64,000 nucleotides of DNA from Mantis religiosa (Eukaryota; Arthropoda; Insecta; Mantodea; Mantidae), in contig CM060947.1 in NCBI GenBank assembly GCA_030765055.1, positions 58,921,735 to 58,985,734 on the forward strand, read 5' to 3'. The position numbers were made by a program, and so were the translations under genes. A model generated the notes under the pieces. The model was not told the DNA's origin, did no database searches, and worked only from the letters and a program-made list of their open reading frames with translations. This document shows positions 11,950-21,278 of this stretch, piece after piece. Position 1 is the first letter of the stretch, and each line of letters starts with the position of its first letter.

Positions 11950-12345
11950 GGATATGTCTGAATAAGCCAATCTACCTGGAACAAGAGACAAGTGTTGACC
12001 CCGGAGGTAAAAGAAGTTACAAATGCTGCCTTAGTTGACCCACAAAAAGTTATTCTGCCACTGCTACACATCAAACTGGGAATCATTAAGCAGTTTGTCA
12101 AGGCTTGGACAAATGCAGCCTCTGTTTTCATCATACTTCAAGTAAGTTTCAGATGCAAAAGTCAAGGAAGGCATTTTTGAAGTGCCACAAATTAGAAAGC
12201 TGCTGAAAGTCCAAAAATTTGAACAGACGATGAATGCCGCGGAATTTCCTCAATGGATTTTAATGAGAAACGTTATGACGAAGTTCCAAGCAAATGTAAA
12301 AAGTAAACGGTACGAAACAGTAGTGAAATCCATGTTGGATCATAA
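11950..12345 (+). pseudogene. Fragment of a multicopy arthropod protein family (LLPPLHIKLG type)
   Basis: One frame reads VTNAALVDPQKVILPLLHIK then LGIIKQFVKAW. After a frameshift there follow VPQIRKLLKVQKFEQTMNAA and SKRYETVVKSMLDHKT. This matches, from memory, the conserved core of uncharacterised multicopy arthropod proteins with the signature VDP-K-LLPPLHIKLGLMKQFVKA. They are often considered transposon-derived, and their function is not established. Frameshifts break the frame and it is truncated on the right where the inverted-end element begins at about 12343. No start codon or promoter can be assigned. Confidence 0.55.
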
Positions 12346-12488
12346 GACCTGACGCTCTCCTGGCGACGAATATATTCAAGATTTTCTCAGGAAACAAACC
12401 AGGTGAAAACGTGATTAGAAATCGAGATTTCGGAAGCTTACATCGCTCCTATCATCACGATGTTTAAGAAATGTTATAATCACTAATC

Positions 12489-13530
12489 ATCGTCATCTTC
12501 AAGGATTGGGCCCTGTGATCCGTTCCGTTCTCTTCATGAGCCTACTGATCCTTCCAGCGTAGAGCTGGGCGTCCCACATCTCTCTTTCCCTTCGGCATAT
12601 AATCTAAACTCTTCCTGGAAGTCGTTCCGCGTCCATTCTTAAAATATGATTTTTCCATTCATTGTTGTTCTTTATTATTTTACTGTTTAAATTAAAAATC
12701 CCAAGCTCTTCTCTTAAATTTTTCGTTTCTTACGTGGTCGATTCTTTTATAACCTGCCACGCTTCTCAAAAGTCTCATCTCTGCCGATTCTAGCTGTTTG
12801 CGTTGGTTCTTTGCCAGTGTCCATATTTCGGAACCTTATGTTAACTTTGGGACTGCCATTATCTTATAAAATTTCATCTGTGTTTCCTTTCGTGTTTTCC
12901 TGTTCAGCGTTCTTATTATAGTCCCACACATTTGATTGAATCTGTTTAATGTCACCTCCACATCCTTGTTGTTTGCTACTGCTACTGTGTAGCCTAGATA
13001 GTTAAAACTATTAACCTGTTCTATTATTTTATTGTTTAAAACTACTTTTGCTCTTATGTTGTTCTTTCCTCTAAAAACCATTACTTTAGTTTTGTGTTCT
13101 GAGATTGAAAGGTTATATGTTTCCGCTATGTTGTTTAAACTATATACTGCTCTTTGCATGTCATCTTCTGAGTGGGATGTTATCACTTGATCATCAGCAA
13201 ATAATACTGTATTTAAAATTATGTTTCCATTCAGTGCATTTTGTTTTATACTTTGCTGCCATTCTTGTACCATATTATCAGTATAAATATTAAAGAGTGT
13301 AGGCGATAGAGGGCATCCTTGTCGCACTCCTTTATTTATGTCCAATGCTTCTGTTTTCCTTCCATTCTTTATTATTGTTATTGTAGTGTTTTTATACATA
13401 CCTTGCACAGTCCCTATTAAATGTTCTGGTATTTCACAATTTTCCAAAGCTATCCAAATTTTTCTTGGCTTGGGTCGTCAACATATTTTCAGTCCGGCTT
13501 TTTTATGAGAATTGTAAGTTCCTTTTTTAC
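12489..13530 (-). mobile_element. 5'-truncated LINE, reverse transcriptase fragment
   Basis: A 203-codon open frame on the minus strand (12836-13447) contains non-LTR RT motifs: DINKGVRQGCPLSPTLFNIY (block 4), NTVLFADDQVITSHS (catalytic FADD box), EHKTKVMVFRG and VNSFNYLGYTV. It runs on to NRKTRKETQMKFYKIMAVPK, the usual join to the C-terminal part seen in the fragments at 26625-26975 and 60360-60700. Residues before the open frame (WIALENCEIPEHLIGTVQG) extend into 13450-13480 in another frame. No endonuclease domain is seen. The clade is uncertain. Confidence 0.85.
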
Positions 13531-13532
13531 TA

Positions 13533-13905
13533 GATTGGGTTACCAGCCCAATGCTAAACCCCCATCCTGGAGGGCCCGGTTGCATATCGGAGTTGTGCTC
13601 TCCTAGGTGAGGTCTTACTGGACTTCGAACCTCATCTGTCCTTTTCTAATGTATTATCCCCATATTGGAGGGATGCCTCTTCCGCGACTTTGCCGTACTG
13701 AAGAACTTCTTCTCCGCCGAAAATCCCGTTGAGGTCTTCAGACTTAACCCTGTGTAAGGGGCCCTTTGACCAGCAACTGTACTCCAAATATTTATTTCCC
13801 CTCGGGAGCCCGGGTGGCCCAGATATCCTCTTAGGCACTGGGTTGGCTACTTGCAACAGTAAGGTTTGGCGATGGGGTCGCCACGTCCCTACGCCATAGA
13901 TATAA
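13533..13905 (-). mobile_element. SINE-like repeat, copy 1 (GGCGTAGGGA...GGCTGGTAACCCA)
   Basis: About 370 bp matching 26983-27350 and 60720-61095. On the minus strand it begins near GGCGTAGGGACGTGGCGACC and ends GGGCTGGTAACCCAATC, then AGTAAAAA. No protein is encoded. In this copy and in the 26.98-kb copy the A-rich end abuts a 5'-truncated LINE RT fragment in the same orientation. Confidence 0.65.
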
Positions 13906-14247
13906 CCCAAAAATCAACATAGACAAAACAGTACCCATACTCGCGTCACTGAAAAAAAGACTATCTGTAGTAATTTAAATGTCAGGTGAGGAGATGGCGT
14001 GAATGTAGGAAACTATTTAGGTCAGAGAAACGTAACTACTTAATTTGATGATCAAGCTTCTTAAGATGTTGGATCATATGAAGGAGTTGGGGTGTAGAAT
14101 GAGCCTGAAGCTGCACTTCCTTCATTCTCATCTCAATCACCTTCTCTAAAACCTTGCGGCTGTTAGTTAAGAGATGTGAGAGAGGTTTCTTGAAGATATC
14201 AAGGAGGCGGAAAGAATATACCCGGGGAGGTGGAACGTACCATTGAT

Positions 14248-14462
14248 TTTTTTTATTTTTTATTTATTTGTTTACTTATGTATTTATTTATTTTGTAATT
14301 TACGTACTTTAAACTTTTAAGTCATAGCAGATGATGAATTAAACTGGTGAAATGATGCTCAAATGGGCCCAGGGTCCATGCAGCTTAGAATTACCCGACA
14401 TTCGTCTTTTAGGATAAGGGAAACCCCGGAAAAAGCCTAATCCAGGTAACTCACACTGACCG
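14248..14462 (-). mobile_element. 5'-truncated SINE with 13-bp target duplication
   Basis: It is flanked by ACGTACCATTGAT on both sides (14235-14247 and 14463-14475). Block C has a single related site (about 40120), so this is an insertion. The minus-strand 3' tail is the T/TTTA-rich left end. The body matches 58466-58676 and the window's last 75 bases (GGTGAAATGATGCTCAAATG, CATTCGTCTTT). The tRNA-like head seen in the 58.5-kb copy is missing here. Confidence 0.85.
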
Positions 14463-15632
14463 ACGTACCATTGATGACCGATTACGGTTGGCATATGAAA
14501 AGAGATGACAAACATGCAGCAGACAGACGCCGTCATTTAAAGTGGACATTTAGGACTGTTTGCAAAGCAATTTTTTTCCTGAAATAACATCTTCAGGTGT
14601 TGTTTCACGTATACATTGCCTTCATTGAGAATTCTTTGGTCACATTTAATTGCTGGAACATAGAAATCACGAACTTGTGCGCTTCAACAATATGTGAACC
14701 AAGATACTCCGGCTCGATCCTAGGTATTGGCACTTACATAGATGAAACTTGTGCTTATTTAGCCCCCTCACTCAACAAATAGTGGAGTAGACATGTCGTG
14801 GACTGTTTACAAAATATCACTACATTTTCTCTATATATCCAAGTTATCTTAATTTTTAGTACTTTTTATTCTTGTATTTCTTATTTTGGAGTACCTATTG
14901 TAAGAAAATCTGACGTGATATGTAGAAATGAATAATGGATTTGTGTCTTTTGACCAAAAAATTAGGTAAAACCACATGTAAGTTGCTCCCGATTTTCGAC
15001 TACAATTTCATCAAAAAGGGGGTCTTAATTTCGAGTAAATACAGTACTATTTCCATGGAAAGCACATTTGATAGAAAATCGATTTATGTAGATGCTTGAT
15101 TCCCAAATATTATTCCTTTAAATGTACCTATTATGGTATCATTGAGCAATACAGTGTAAGAGTTGATGAGAGGCACCAACTTCTGAAAAGACATTATCAT
15201 ATAATTCGGATTTTAAGTCAAGTGAACCACAGTCAGCATTCAAGTTTGACGTCACATTTGGGCCATTCCGCACATTCGGCCTTGAATAAAGAACCTGTAA
15301 TAATCGCTCTTGCAGAGATACACTTTTGAAATGCACGAGATAGCTGGCCAAGCCTGACCTCTTTGCATTTATATCGTAATAATCCTCACAAATAAGGGAT
15401 GAAACACTAAATCAAAGTTCAGGATGTTAAGAAAGGCTAAATTTGTCTTTTTCTCCTTCAAAGCCCTTTCGCAAGCTTACATTCATTATTCTAATCTGTG
15501 CAAAGCAAACCTATGAAAACTCTTAGACAAAACATAATTTCACTAAACGAAACGCATACCAAAAGAATTTCAATCTTCCCCCCTTAATTCTCATACTGTA
15601 GTAAGCGAAATTCCAGAGGGAAAATATATTAT

Positions 15633-15705
15633 CGACCGTGACAGGATTCGAACCTGCAATCTTCGGATCCGAAGTCCGACACCTCATTCATTAGGCCACA
15701 CGGTC
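15633..15705 (-). tRNA. tRNA-Arg-TCG: tRNA-Arg(TCG), slightly degraded
   Basis: Complement: acceptor GACCGTG/CACGGTC with discriminator G, anticodon loop CTTCGGA (TCG, reads CGA), consensus T loop GGTTCGAATCC. Compared with the clean copy at 46889-46961, the D arm has changes (AATGAATGAGGT for AATGGATAAGGC) that alter a conserved G and leave a G-T closing pair, so activity is uncertain. A TTTT terminator lies about 10 nt downstream. Confidence 0.85.
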
Positions 15706-15823
15706 ACATGTGCGCTGCGTTTCTCGGTATCTAAAATGTTTTCACACTTTACCAAATTGTACAGCTTTTGCAACTTTTCAAACCCGAACATATCATCCCT
15801 TGAAACACTTAAACATCCATCTA

Positions 15824-16988
15824 ATCCTTGTTTCACATAAGCTAGCCCCGTATCTCTTAACGGTCACGTGACCTTACCACCTCTCATTGGCTTCTGTTGT
15901 GCTGCAGACCGTGGTGCGGTACAAATTAGTTCGTTATTTAACATGGTGATATATCTTTATATGTTGGAAGAGAATTGTCAAATTTATATTTTCGTAAGTG
16001 TTTTAATTAAATATATTACGGAACAGAGTTGATTTATCTGAAATGCATGTTAATTCTTACACGAAGTAAAGAGGAGGTTCCTTTTCTCTCAAGCACATGA
16101 CACGATAGCACGTGATTTAGCGGTAGTGGTGACATATTTGTTTATACGACTTTTATCACTGACCTTGTTTAGAACTGGATTAGTAGTATATCGCCATTCG
16201 AAGGTGTGTTGTGCCGAGTGCGAGAGCTAAATTATTTTATTGATCGTTTATTTCGCCTGTACTTATTATATGTATAATGGCAGAGTCTACCGCCAATTTT
16301 TCGCGGAAGCATCGCAAGGGAAATCCTTTACAAAGCGGCGAAAAGAGAATTGTGTCGCATGTGTTTAATGCATTCACAGAGAAGAATCCGACTTTGTCAG
16401 TGAGATAAGTCGAACATCTGTGCTCTGAACTTACAGGTGTGTTAGATGCGTAGGAACATTGCGACATGAAATTGAGACAACAGGAGAACTTATCACTCCA
16501 GGGGAGATATTGCTGTGTGGTGAAGACGTTATTTAAGGACAATCAGATTGTACCAAGATACAAATCGCAAAATATACTACCTTCACGAGACTTAGCTGAA
16601 TGAAGGACACACAAGTATGGCGTGACTGGACTTTAAGACTGAAAGAAAAGCATTTTTGGAAGGTATGTGTGCTGGTTTTAAAAAATCCCAGTGGAAAAGG
16701 CCGAAGGCATTTCATTATAAACGTCTTTCAGTTTTATTGCTCATTCATTCAATTTCAACTTGCTCAGTTTTATTATAAACTTCATTATTTTTGCATGCCT
16801 TCATATTCTTATTTGTAATTTTTATCAATCTTCCTGACAATTATGACGTTTACAGCAGTTTTAAATGTGATGGGAAGGCAGCGCCTATGGCCTATGATGG
16901 GAAAGCATTAGCCACTTAGGATGAGGGGGAAGGTAGTTGCACGCGGAGTGATACATGTCAGCGGGGCAATGTTATATGAAACAGAGAT
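15824..16988 (+). mobile_element. TA-flanked TIR DNA transposon relic
   Basis: The imperfect terminal inverted repeats begin ATCCTTGTTTCACATAAG on the left and, read inward on the complement, ATCTCTGTTTCATATAAC on the right. Both then reach GCCCCG. TA dinucleotides flank it (15822-15823 and 16989-16990). The related uninterrupted sequence (tatcTAggatatgac) is visible at 24616-24630. TA duplication fits the Tc1/mariner superfamily. It encodes the broken frame described at 16275. Confidence 0.75.
16275..16535 (+). pseudogene. Transposase-like N-terminus (LQSGEKRIVSHVFNAF), broken
   Basis: From the ATG at 16275 the frame reads MAESTANFSRKHRKGNPLQS, GEKRIVSHVFNAFTEKNPTL, SVR and then a stop. A shifted frame continues TGV...TLRHEIETTGELITPGE. 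The pattern of a helix-turn-helix domain followed by TG-V, R-E and a TPG motif resembles N-termini of multicopy insect IS630/Tc1-related or pogo-like proteins. No DDE catalytic region is recognisable before the right TIR. Assignment is by pattern only. Confidence 0.45.
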
Positions 16989-17331
16989 TAGGATATGACA
17001 TCTGCGAGCTCGTTGGTTTGTTTTACAACATCCATATACCGTATTAAGTGAAAATTGAGCAGCAGGAAGAAAGGTGGCATTCCTCTATCACTGATTCTCC
17101 CTAGCCTCTGCTCCTGCGTTGTATCTCCTATTTTCCACTCTTAATATGTATTTCATAAACAGTATAAATATGCACATATCTCATTCAGGCGCAGATCAGA
17201 AGTTGTTACTAGTTTTCGTGAATATTTTCATTCTGGTTTGAGGAACGTCATTTTCCAAACACCCATATACTTTAACTCCACTAACTATGATGTCCGGGCT
17301 TGTAGGCCGTGGTCCATTTTTACTACCTTCC

Positions 17332-17366
17332 AACGTTTCGCCGAAGACTGCGTTCGGCATCATCAG
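17332..17366 (-). ncRNA. Hammerhead-ribozyme-like motif, left arm
   Basis: The complement has the core CTGATGA, a spacer U, stem II GCCGAA/TTCGGC with loop CGCAGTC, then GAAACGTT. GAAA-C-G-U-U leaves helix III as the two pairs A-U and C-G with no loop, the minimal form reported for Penelope-type hammerheads. Helix I is weak (about two pairs next to the core). The extra U before stem II departs from the textbook consensus. Activity is unproven. Confidence 0.5.
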
Positions 17367-17569
17367 GGTTCTAAGTATATAGACCCGGAGTCCAACACAA
17401 GACTGGAGCACCGAGTCCTGAAGCATGGAATTTATAGCCGCGCGTGGCTAGGGGGCGTGGCCTGGTGGTGGGCGGAGCGTGATTGCCTATTGGCTCTGTC
17501 GGTCCGTGGGTTGTGCTCCACTCGGTGCTCCAGTCTTGTGTTGGACTCCGGGTCTATATACTTAGAACC

Positions 17570-17604
17570 CTGATGATGCCGAACGCAGTCTTCGGCGAAA
17601 CGTT
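17570..17604 (+). ncRNA. Hammerhead-ribozyme-like motif, right arm
   Basis: Exact inverted copy of 17332-17366: CTGATGA (17570-17576), stem II GCCGAA/TTCGGC, GAAACGTT (17597-17604). The two motifs face each other across the hairpin centre. Confidence 0.5.
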
Positions 17605-17941
17605 GGAAGGTAGTAAAAATGGACCACGGCCTACAAGCCCGGACATCATAGTTAGTGGAGTTAACGACGCCGGCCGGGAAAGCCTCAGTATTTATGTACC
17701 CATATACTTTGTTGTTCTTCCGATTCTTAGCACGGTAATATAACAATATAATATAATAATATAATACCAATAATATAATAATATAATACCTATACTTGAA
17801 AAAGAGAATTGCCAAACTCTATAAAAAAACTGACAAATTTAAACATTCAGCCACCTCAGATATTTTGGTACTATGCTGTTCTGTAAATTGCGTGTTGGAT
17901 CCTAAATAACGCTAAGACTAGATATTTCTGAAAAAACTCAC

Positions 17942-17954
17942 TGCCGAAACCAGT

Positions 17955-17986
<32 letters not shown>

Positions 17987-18014
17987 AACGCTCTCCCAAC
18001 TGAGCTATTTCGGC
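17942..18014 (-). tRNA. tRNA-Phe-GAA: tRNA-Phe(GAA), T stem damaged
   Basis: Complement: acceptor GCCGAAA/TTTCGGC, discriminator A, D arm AGCTCAGTTGGGAGAGC, anticodon loop CTGAAGA (GAA), T loop TTCGATC. The T-stem 3' strand reads ACTGG, giving two mismatches against CCTGG, so this copy may be inactive. The B box itself is intact. Confidence 0.85.
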
Positions 18015-18293
18015 TTGATCGAATTAAGCTGCCAGCACTGCGGAGATCACTTGACATTTCTAGAGTCTTTGCCAGTGGATATTCGTTAACAAAATATTTT
18101 GCGAGATTGAGCGACGAATAGATCACCAATCTAAGATTCTCTCAACATACCCATATCTGCAGCATAATGCAAGGAGTGCTATGCTAGATATATCTCTATT
18201 TGCTTAACATTAAGGGACCCAAAAAGACCTGAAGCTTTCCTGGCGACAAGTTGTTCTCGGGAAGCAAGCCAGGTGAAAAGACGATTAGAAATC

Positions 18294-18328
18294 GACCTTT
18301 CAGGAGTGTGTATCTCTGCCATCTTCAG
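18294..18328 (-). pseudogene. Decayed hammerhead-like motif, left end of copy 1
   Basis: Same 35-nt layout as 42390-42424, but the core reads CTGAAGA and the distal box GAAAGGTC. Both changes hit invariant positions, so it should be inactive. Confidence 0.55.
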
Positions 18329-19610
18329 GATATTTATAAAATGTTATAAACACAAATGAATCACTGGATATAACACAAATATAAACAAAGACAAAACACT
18401 AACAAAATTCGCATTACTGAACAAAGGACTGTTTTCAGTAAATTAAATGCCAGGTCAGGAGATGGCGTGAGTATAGAAAATTAATTGGGTCAAAGAAACG
18501 TAACAACTTAACTTGGTTATCAAGCTGTATTGATATGTGCTTCTTAAGTCTACGGATTTCCATTTTAAGGTCGGTTTCCAAGAGGAGCTAAACTGAAATC
18601 CAGCATCACGATTAAGCGTGCTCCTCTCGCGGAAATGGCCAAAGTATCCTTGAGAAAATTGCAACAGTTACTGGGAGCGGAGAATTAAGGAGGCTTTGGC
18701 CATTTCCTCCGAGAGGATCAAGCTGATACAATGAGTGAAGAATAGTAATGGATTTCAAAGTGATAGTGTAGCTTTGTAACGACACGTGCAGGGGCAGGTG
18801 GTTGAGTCGTGTAACAAAAGACACGGGAGAAACGGAATTCTAAATGGGTAACACTTGTCTCCGTTTGAAAAGAATTGTTCGGACCCTTAATGGCATGACC
18901 GAGACTAATAATCACAATGGACAAAATAGTCACAAAGGAGTTTGGGTGAATAAAGAGGGTTTCGAGACGTGAAAGTGACACAGAGGCAGTCCGTGGCTGG
19001 CGGAAGATTAAGACGGTTCTCTGCTTCTGTCTTGGGCGAAGGCAGACCAGAAGTGATGATAAAAGATATCTGTCGGTTCATACGTGAATAACGAATTAAG
19101 TGTTATCGCGTACTAAACAGTCTACATACGGTCACTCTGAACAATGGTATATCGGTAACCCTTGGTCGGCAACTTCGAGTTTGATGTGATGATAAAAAGA
19201 AGCAGTCATTAAACCAGTTCGAAACTTGCATTCCAGTGTCATTAGAACAATCCTTACTCCCATACATATCCACGTACTCCCCGAGAGTACCTCATTGCTC
19301 TACCCTGCGCTACCCATCCTATTTGCTACAACGCTTAATCGTGATGCTGGATTTCAGTTCAGCTCCTCTTAGAAACGGGACTTTAATTGGAAACCCGTCG
19401 AATTAAGAAGCACTGATCAATACAGCTTGATAATCAAGTTAAGTAGTTTCCCAATTAATTTTCTAGTCTAATGCCATCTCCTGACCTGGTATTTAATTTA
19501 CTGAAAAAAGTCTTTTGTTCAGTAATGCGAATTTTGATAGTGTTTTGTCTTTGTTTATAGTTGTGTTATATCCAGTATTTCATTTGTGCTTACAACATTT
19601 AATAAATATC

Positions 19611-19645
19611 CTGATGATGGGAGAGGTGCACACTCCCGAAACGTC
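19611..19645 (+). ncRNA. Hammerhead-ribozyme-like motif, right end of copy 1
   Basis: CTGATGA (19611-19617), spacer T, stem II GGGAG/CTCCC closing AGGTGCACA, then GAAACGTC (19638-19645) with a GUC cleavage triplet. Flanking ATATC and GATTT give a short helix I. All invariant core bases are present. Helix III would be the loopless C-G/A-U form. Confidence 0.6.
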
Positions 19646-20285
19646 GATTTCTAATAGTCTTTTCACCTGGCTTGCTTCCCGAGAACAACTTGAGCATTAA
19701 GGGGTCCAATTTCACTGGTTACTGCGCAAAGCCCAGTACTGTTCTGGAATCAGTTCACACAATATCTGTTTTAATAAATTGTTGGCATTTTTACTTTCAT
19801 GCAAGCCTCTTCTCCCGTCTGTGCCATGCATACGACAAGAGATTTGAATGGTCACTCTTGTAACAAAGCTTTTTTCGGTACCCAACAAACCTTAGGTTGG
19901 ACTGATAGTACAAAAGTTACCTGTATATAAGCGCAATATAGTAGACTGAGAAAGGGCATGCTGTCATAAACACTGTAGTGATATAACTCTAGAGTGATAC
20001 TGAGAATACACTTTTTGTAATGTTTTCACACATGCTTGTTACTATAGGTATCTGTTCCTTGTTGCTTCCGTCCTACCATATTGCAAATAATTGCTCTACA
20101 AGTTGCTCCTCGTACTTAAATGCGATATTATGTAAGGAATGCAGAAATTTACAATACAATTAGAAATGTTTCATAAAAAATAACGGGCCTAGTAAAGTTG
20201 TCGCTCTTAGCTATGACTATTACTATGAATTTGAAGCAAATAACACCACTTGTATCACGCAAATGAGTAGTTAGATAAAATAACT

Positions 20286-20356
20286 TGCATCGGCCGGGAA
20301 TCGAACCCGGGCCGCCCGCGTGGCAGGCGAGCATTCTACCACTGAACCACCGATGC
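20286..20356 (-). tRNA. tRNA-Gly-GCC: tRNA-Gly(GCC)
   Basis: Complement is a canonical 71-nt eukaryotic tRNA-Gly: acceptor GCATCGG/CCGATGC, discriminator A, D arm GGTTCAGTGGTAGAATGC, anticodon loop CTGCCAC (GCC), T arm CCGGGTTCGATTCCCGG. TTTT lies downstream. It looks intact. Confidence 0.96.
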
Positions 20357-21205
20357 ACGGAGAAAACCAGAAAAGCACTCTGTCTATTCATGCAAATGAC
20401 TTGTGTATCCTTTTTGACTAACGTCTTTGCAAGTAGTATTTAAAAATATTTGAGTGCAGTTATTTTTCCTAAATCCCAAGATTCATACTTGAATTCATAT
20501 GAATTCCTACAGTTCATACACTCATGGGTACTTCTGAAGCAGAGCCCACAACATGGTTAATTGATTTTCATGAAAGAAGTTTATTTACATGAAAATTAAA
20601 TCTGATATATAAGTGTTTTGTGTAGATGTTTAATTCCCAAAGATTATTCGTTTAGATTTGCCTATTATGGTATCCTTCAGTAGCATAGGATAAGAGTTGA
20701 TGGGAGAGACCAACTCCTCAAAGGGTATAAATTACATAAATCACAGTCTATCACAGTCATCATTCAAGCTTGATCTCACACCAGTAAGTGTAAATTAGTC
20801 ATCCCCATTCTCCATCATAGGCACATTTGTCTGATTCGTTGATATTCATCAAATGTACATTGGGCTTTGAATGAAGAACCTTTAATGATCACACTTAAAA
20901 TGCTGTCCGTCTGAAACGCGTGAGAAAGCTAGTAAGGAATTACTGCATATATCCTCATAAATCCCACATTAAAGGATAAAACACAAATTTAATGTTCATA
21001 ATGTTAAAAAATTTAAACTTGGTGCTTTCTTTGGAGTAGCTTCCGCGGAAACGTAGCAATTAGTTCACATCCAGTTGGTATTCTTTTGTAAAAAGCAAAC
21101 TTCCTAACACCCATAGTTGGCCAAAATAGAGCTTCACTAAACGAGTACACCCAAAGAAATTTCTTGTTGCTCTCGAAGCGAAATTCGAGAGGGAAAATTT
21201 ATTAT

Positions 21206-21278
21206 CAACTATGACAGGAATCGAACCTGCACTTTTCGGATCCCAAATACGACGCCTCATTCATTAAATCGCATGGTC
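21206..21278 (-). pseudogene. tRNA-Arg-derived pseudogene
   Basis: Aligns end to end with the tRNA-Arg copies. The acceptor stem is mispaired, the D arm is altered, and the anticodon loop is TTTGGGA (anticodon would read TGG). The T loop GGTTCGATTCC survives. Counterparts are at 31350 and 45313. Confidence 0.8.

Larger units (their letters stand above)
12343..14094 (-). mobile_element. Arm of the hammerhead-type element, split by a LINE/SINE insertion
   Basis: 12343-12488 and about 13911-14090 match the left arm of the element at 18221 (AAGACCTGA...CTCTCCTGGCGACGA, AGGAGATGGCGTGA, AACGTAACTACTTAA). About 1.4 kb of LINE and SINE-like sequence (12489-13910) interrupts it. The hammerhead-like motif at 12424-12458 is decayed: the core reads GTGATGA and the distal box GAAATCTC. 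Confidence 0.65.
14095..15822. repeat. Duplicated block, middle part (copy A), contains tRNA-Arg
   Basis: Paralogous to about 39978-41520 and 52741-54490. Non-coding and AT-rich. The short frames at 15096-15351 recur in the other copies only because the DNA is duplicated; no conserved protein motif is seen. Confidence 0.85.
17261..17710. mobile_element. Hairpin element with 13-bp target duplication and hammerhead-like arms
   Basis: The element proper is 17274-17697 (424 bp), flanked by ACCCATATACTTT at 17261-17273 and 17698-17710. Paralogous empty sites (ccaaatacctatagacctta and similar) occur near 28585, 41810 and 54778. The left arm (17274-about 17416) and right arm (about 17520-17662) are inverted repeats of about 143 bp that appear perfect by eye, around a GC-rich centre of about 100 bp. 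About 35 bp follow the right arm before the target duplicate. There is no coding capacity. Each arm has one 35-nt hammerhead-like motif. It could be a Penelope-like terminal-repeat derivative or a fold-back element. Confidence 0.9.
16989..18220. repeat. Duplicated block, Phe part (copy A)
   Basis: Paralogous to about 28485-29098, 41555-42316 and 54515-55289, and more distantly to 62270-62960. It contains a tRNA-Phe and the hairpin insertion at 17274-17697 that the other copies lack. An AT dinucleotide-rich stretch (TATAATATAATAATATAATA) at about 17735-17792 is also copy-specific. Confidence 0.85.
18208..19707. mobile_element. About 1.47-kb element with about 400-bp inverted ends (copy 1)
   Basis: It lies between imperfect target duplicates CATTAAGGGACCC (18208-18220) and CATTAAGGGGTCC (19695-19707). 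Related unfilled sequence occurs at about 25371 and 57600. The right end (about 19330-19694) is the inverted complement of the left end (18221-about 18650), including the outermost shared part (TTCTCGGGAAGCAAGCCAGG), the hammerhead-like motif, AGGAGATGGCGT and CAGCATCACGATTAAGCG. The central 680 bp has no recognised protein. Other copies are at 42317-43817 (both ends), 29099-about 30032 and 55290-about 56440 (left end plus centre), and 12343-14094 (split left arm). Confidence 0.85.

Noticed and set aside
17432..17815. 127-codon frame across the hairpin element
   Set aside because: Runs through an inverted repeat and gives related peptides on both strands; no protein family and not conserved where the element is absent.
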